Notes under the pieces: model-generated
What the model saw: the letters and a program-made list of their open reading frames with translations, nothing else
Database searches by the model: none
What the model was told of the DNA's origin: nothing
Assembly (NCBI GenBank): GCA_009910795.1
Contig: VMEE01000016.1
Span: forward strand, 74,278 to 138,277
Source of the DNA: Dehalobacter sp. CP
GTDB taxonomy: Bacteria > Bacillota_B > Desulfitobacteriia > Desulfitobacteriales > Syntrophobotulaceae
Reading direction: 5' to 3'
Length of the DNA stretch: 64,000 nucleotides
Program-made: the position numbers and the translations under genes
Part shown: positions 61,231-64,000 of the stretch, piece by piece
Numbering within the stretch: the first letter of the stretch is position 1
Layout: every line of letters starts with the position of its first letter

Positions 61231-61946
61231 GCTTATATATTATCCGAGACATCGATACTTGTCAATGTCTTGCCTGCTTTTTGAAAAGGCTTCTCTCAAC
61301 AATTTCAGCACTACCGGGCTTTAAACTCTTCTTTTCTTACTCATGTTCTCCATTATAACTTAGTTTTTAATTTTCGTGTTTAACTCATTAGGGTCATTAT
61401 AATTGTCTCTACCGGCCAGCTGGTAAAGACAATTTACCCTAAGCTACTAATATATTACAACTTTTCAGATCACGAGCCAGGTGTTAAAACCAATATTATG
61501 AATTTATTTGAGTCAGACCGAGGCCGTGCGTATTAATGCCCATTCCTAAATCTTGATTAAGAGGTCATATTTTTCCCAACCCAAAAAAGAAATAGGTTCT
61601 GGACTTAACCCCACGAAACAAAAAACTCCCTGAATGATCCTCCGGGTGCTTTTAAAACTTAAAGGTCACGGCGACCTTTTCTTTTTCTCACGCAGACCGA
61701 AACGGAATCCGGCTGAATCTGCTTATGACGCCCGGAGAGTACCGCCGTGGTCAGGGCCTGTCAACAATTTTTTTTGTATGGTGTATTATCCTATTCAATA
61801 CTTGAGGAGAACTATAAAGGGAACTGGATTATGATGTACTAATAAAGGGATTCTTCAATTACATAACAGTAAAGCTATGAGACAGTAGCCGCCTAATATT
61901 GATTAGGAAGCTCATCTCATAGCTTTTAATATTTATTAACGAATTC
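61231..61946. other. Gene-poor stretch with two hairpins
   Basis: No gene is supported in these 716 bp. AAAGGTC and GACCTTT (61661-61679) with a U-rich tail form a plus-strand terminator with no obvious gene before it. AAAGCTATGAGA (61871-61882) pairs with TCTCATAGCTTT (61915-61926) around a second small hairpin (CCTAAT/ATTAGG), just beyond the stop of the DUF4062-like gene. The region may be scarred by past insertions. Confidence 0.5.
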
Positions 61947-63443
61947 TTATTTCTCGCTCGAGTGTATTGTACCGTTAATAACTAAATCATTAAATTTTGA
62001 AGTGATTTGATAACTCACATCAGATATCTTGTCAGTAATAAAAATCACGGTAGGAAAGGCCACTGCCGTATTGTGTTTTAAATAGTCTATATGAAGCTTT
62101 ACGATAATATATCCGTCATCATCAAAATACTCATATTCAAAGACATCGTCTAAATCTTCGATATATTCTTCCCTGTAATCTCTAAAACCAGGTAACCCAA
62201 CTGGTGGAGATATCTTATTTAACCTAAACCCATTAGAAACCTTCGAAGATTTATAATCATTATAGTTTGCTGTACTGGAAATCCCAAAAATATCATGCAA
62301 TGAATAATTTTCAGTTATATACTTCAGAGTATTTTTCTCTGGAATTGGCAAATCTTCATGTTGAATTATCATCTGTGCCGGGAATCGCAAAGAGACATCA
62401 ATATCTTCATCAAATGTGGTTCCGTCGTTTACAACAACTAACTTTAGACACTTATAATCTTTGAACTGATTTTCAAATGGAGCCCACCCTAGAATATCCT
62501 GGATTTTCTCATATAGTTTGTTTATTTCACGATATCTTGTTTTTTCTTCTGCATTGCCTTCAAACGAACGGCCCCCTACAATTGATATTGCACTATTTAT
62601 TTTGTTTTCTCGCAAATTTCCCAAAGAAAAGAAGTTTTCGGGTATCTTAATATTTAATTTTTCAGCGAATAGAGCAATGACCTCTTGTTTATCAGAATTG
62701 ATTTCAACAGGGCTAAAGAAAGCTGAGTTTAGAGTTACAGATGATAAGGTATTTCCATCCACATTGTAGCTACATAATTTTTCAAATAAGCTCTTTGCTT
62801 CGTTTAGCATATTTTCCGTGCATATGTGCCCAGAAAGATTGAAAACAGTCGGATAAACAATATCGCTAAACCCGTTGTCGGTTATTGATTGTATACTTAT
62901 TTTTGAGCATTTTGTCTGGGCGATTTGCTCAATCTTGTTTAACGATAAGAAATACTGCGATAGATGTGCAAGAAATAGTTTTTTGAATGCTTCATCCGAG
63001 GTATACGTAAAATAAATTCCTTTATCTTTGTATTTATCTTTAAACCCTTGAACTTTTTGATATTCTTCAGAAACTAACAGAGAAGGTTGTATCGCTTTTT
63101 CGGAAAAGTACATAAATACTTGTTTACCCGATTCTAACATTTCTTCAATTTCTTCTTCCGTACCTGAGCCATATTTATCTGTTGGAGTTCCAAAGCGTGT
63201 CCAAAATATAGCTATGGCAGCATCGCAATCTCTTACAAACTGTTTGTTCAAAAGGTTCTGCGGTTTAGCTCCCGATTGGGCATAAGAGTTTTTTGACCAA
63301 TGTTTTGTACGGACACATAATCCCAAAACATCGGTGTATAATTCGTTGAATTGAGTTATGACATCGTTTATTATCTTTAATTCATCCTGAATATCTCCGG
63401 GACAAGAAATCAGTAAATCATATTGTACAATGCTTTTTGCCAT
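61947..63443 (-). CDS. DUF4062/TIR-like N-terminal domain protein, possible defence effector
   Basis: A 498-aa protein. Residues 1 to about 170 begin LLISCPGDIQDELKII and include NKQFVRDCDAAIAIFWTRFG and GTEEEIEEMLESGKQVFMYFS, resembling DUF4062 TIR-like domains that start with a Ser/Cys-Pro-Gly-Asp loop and end with a Glu-rich helix. The remaining 330 residues match nothing I know. Such heads often occur in stress or antiphage proteins. Base use is AT-rich, and the neighbours are a broken PIN gene and a transposase, consistent with an accessory island. Confidence 0.65.
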   Translation of the reverse strand: MAKSIVQYDLLISCPGDIQDELKIINDVITQFNELYTDVLGLCVRTKHWSKNSYAQSGAKPQNLLNKQFVRDCDAAIAIFWTRFGTPTDKYGSGTEEEIEEMLESGKQVFMYFSEKAIQPSLLVSEEYQKVQGFKDKYKDKGIYFTYTSDEAFKKLFLAHLSQYFLSLNKIEQIAQTKCSKISIQSITDNGFSDIVYPTVFNLSGHICTENMLNEAKSLFEKLCSYNVDGNTLSSVTLNSAFFSPVEINSDKQEVIALFAEKLNIKIPENFFSLGNLRENKINSAISIVGGRSFEGNAEEKTRYREINKLYEKIQDILGWAPFENQFKDYKCLKLVVVNDGTTFDEDIDVSLRFPAQMIIQHEDLPIPEKNTLKYITENYSLHDIFGISSTANYNDYKSSKVSNGFRLNKISPPVGLPGFRDYREEYIEDLDDVFEYEYFDDDGYIIVKLHIDYLKHNTAVAFPTVIFITDKISDVSYQITSKFNDLVINGTIHSSEK

Positions 63444-63502
63444 GGCTGGCTTCCTCTTTTCTGAAATTGACTGATTATAATATCAGTGTGTATCTTTATC
63501 TA

Positions 63503-63802
63503 CTATGTTTTAAGTTGATGTGATAAATGACTTAAGTCACCAGAGAAAGTCCTCAAGAAGTCAGCCGGGGCCATTACTGTAAAATGCTCCTGAATTTCCG
63601 ACGTGTGGAAATCCAAATCTCCAGTAACAATGATATCCGGCTGAGCCACCATAGCAGAAACCAAAATAGGCAAATCTTTTGGGTCTCGTATATATGGAAC
63701 TTTTACTGTGGATAAATCTGAAGGAGTATAGGCTATCTCAAATTCAAGAGTTGGGGTCTGTTGACAAACGGTGTAGAATAACTCAATTTTAATATTTGAC
63801 AA
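63503..63802 (-). pseudogene. Truncated PIN-domain toxin (C-terminal part)
   Basis: The 99-residue frame encodes only the C-terminal part of a PIN_3-type toxin. RDPKDLPILVSAMVAQPDIIVTGDLDFHT holds the third and fourth acidic positions and the typical TGD turn. The first half, with the initial Asp-Thr-Asn motif, is missing, and the upstream sequence has a stop four codons before the TTG. The transposase gene begins about 120 nt away, so insertion probably removed the front. No antitoxin is adjacent. Confidence 0.7.
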
Positions 63803-63920
63803 TTTTGAAATTTACTATACTAGTGTACTCAAATTCTAAACGACGAAATTTAAAACTTTCCCCAAGGTCTTGTAAAATCAAACGATATCACCCTCTGGAA
63901 TGGTATAATGAAATAGGGTG

Positions 63921-64000
63921 ATGACGATGATGACAGAGCAAAAAAGCAGACAAAATCGGATGCTGTGCGTATTAATGGAAGACCTTGTACCTAAAGGACA
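63921..64000 (+). mobile_element. Start of an IS1182-like transposase gene, cut by window end
   Basis: The frame beginning at 63921 (best ATG 63930, with AGGGTG 9 nt upstream) reads MTEQKSRQNRMLCVLMEDLVPKG. This resembles the N-terminus of IS1182-type transposases, where LVPxDHLLRKID follows. TATAAT at 63904-63909 may be its promoter box. The rest lies beyond the window, so the family call is tentative. Confidence 0.6.

Noticed and set aside
61661..61687. Small RNA gene ending at this terminator-like hairpin
   Set aside because: No promoter or conserved upstream structure could be identified.

Overview
The window looks like a chromosomal segment of an endospore-forming, low-to-mid GC Firmicute of the Clostridia, most likely a Peptococcaceae/Desulfitobacteriaceae relative (Dehalobacter, Desulfitobacterium or Syntrophobotulus type). 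This is inferred from gene content: SpoVK next to Hfq, DnaD/DnaI-type replication proteins, LexA with Bacillus-type boxes and a divergent YneA-like LysM protein, DegS/DegU, a UPF0182 protein, LarB and Acr3. Most genes are on the minus strand. No rRNA, tRNA or CRISPR array was seen.

Layout. 0.1-2.9 kb: MacA/MacB-type export operon. 2.9-5.0 kb: arginine-deiminase-like enzyme, DegV lipid-binding protein, a 48-aa basic protein. 5.0-6.1 kb: gene-poor, AT-rich, apparently decayed DNA. 6.1-8.2 kb: M23 peptidase, YneA-like protein and lexA around three LexA boxes. 8.3-13.0 kb: ddl, a signal-peptidase homologue lacking its catalytic serine, an aluminium-resistance-type PLP enzyme, arsC and acr3. 13.1-27.5 kb: spoVK, hfq, miaA, an RsmJ-like methyltransferase, mutL, a histone-deacetylase-like enzyme, hyuA, an orphan gene flanked by inverted repeat copies, mutS, miaB, degV (mismatch repair plus tRNA modification). 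27.6-34.4 kb: M23/G5/LysM peptidase, FlhG-like ATPase, DeoR regulator, pyk, gap. 34.6-42.0 kb: HD protein, CmpB-like membrane protein, larB, three tandem M42 aminopeptidases, a PASTA penicillin-binding protein. 42.4-48.5 kb: LysM protein, trxB, UPF0182, MscS channel, ferritin-like protein. 48.7-52.0 kb: overlapping operon led by an ANTAR-domain protein. 52.2-59.4 kb: DnaI- and DnaD-like proteins, HD protein, beta-CASP nuclease, DegU/DegS. 59.5-61.2 kb: ArsR, permease, thioredoxin metal/metalloid module. 61.9-64.0 kb: accessory end with a DUF4062-like protein, a truncated PIN toxin and the start of a transposase.

Main discovery candidate. Five intergenic copies (21496-21596, 22475-22579, 33234-33339, 37723-37828, 54032-54188) of one structured repeat lie between genes of otherwise ordinary operons. 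Each has terminal inverted repeats of about 18-22 bp enclosing one hairpin, or three in the last copy. The stems differ in sequence between copies but stay paired, outer-stem G-U wobbles favour one strand, and all seven inner loops are hexaloops of the form ANGGAN. That is the loop read by CsrA/RsmE proteins, and it also fits the A1/G4 hexaloop rule of ANTAR proteins, one of which is encoded at 51465-52031. I propose a family of RNA elements acting as protein-binding or sponge sites. The binding partner is inference; the structure is read from the sequence.
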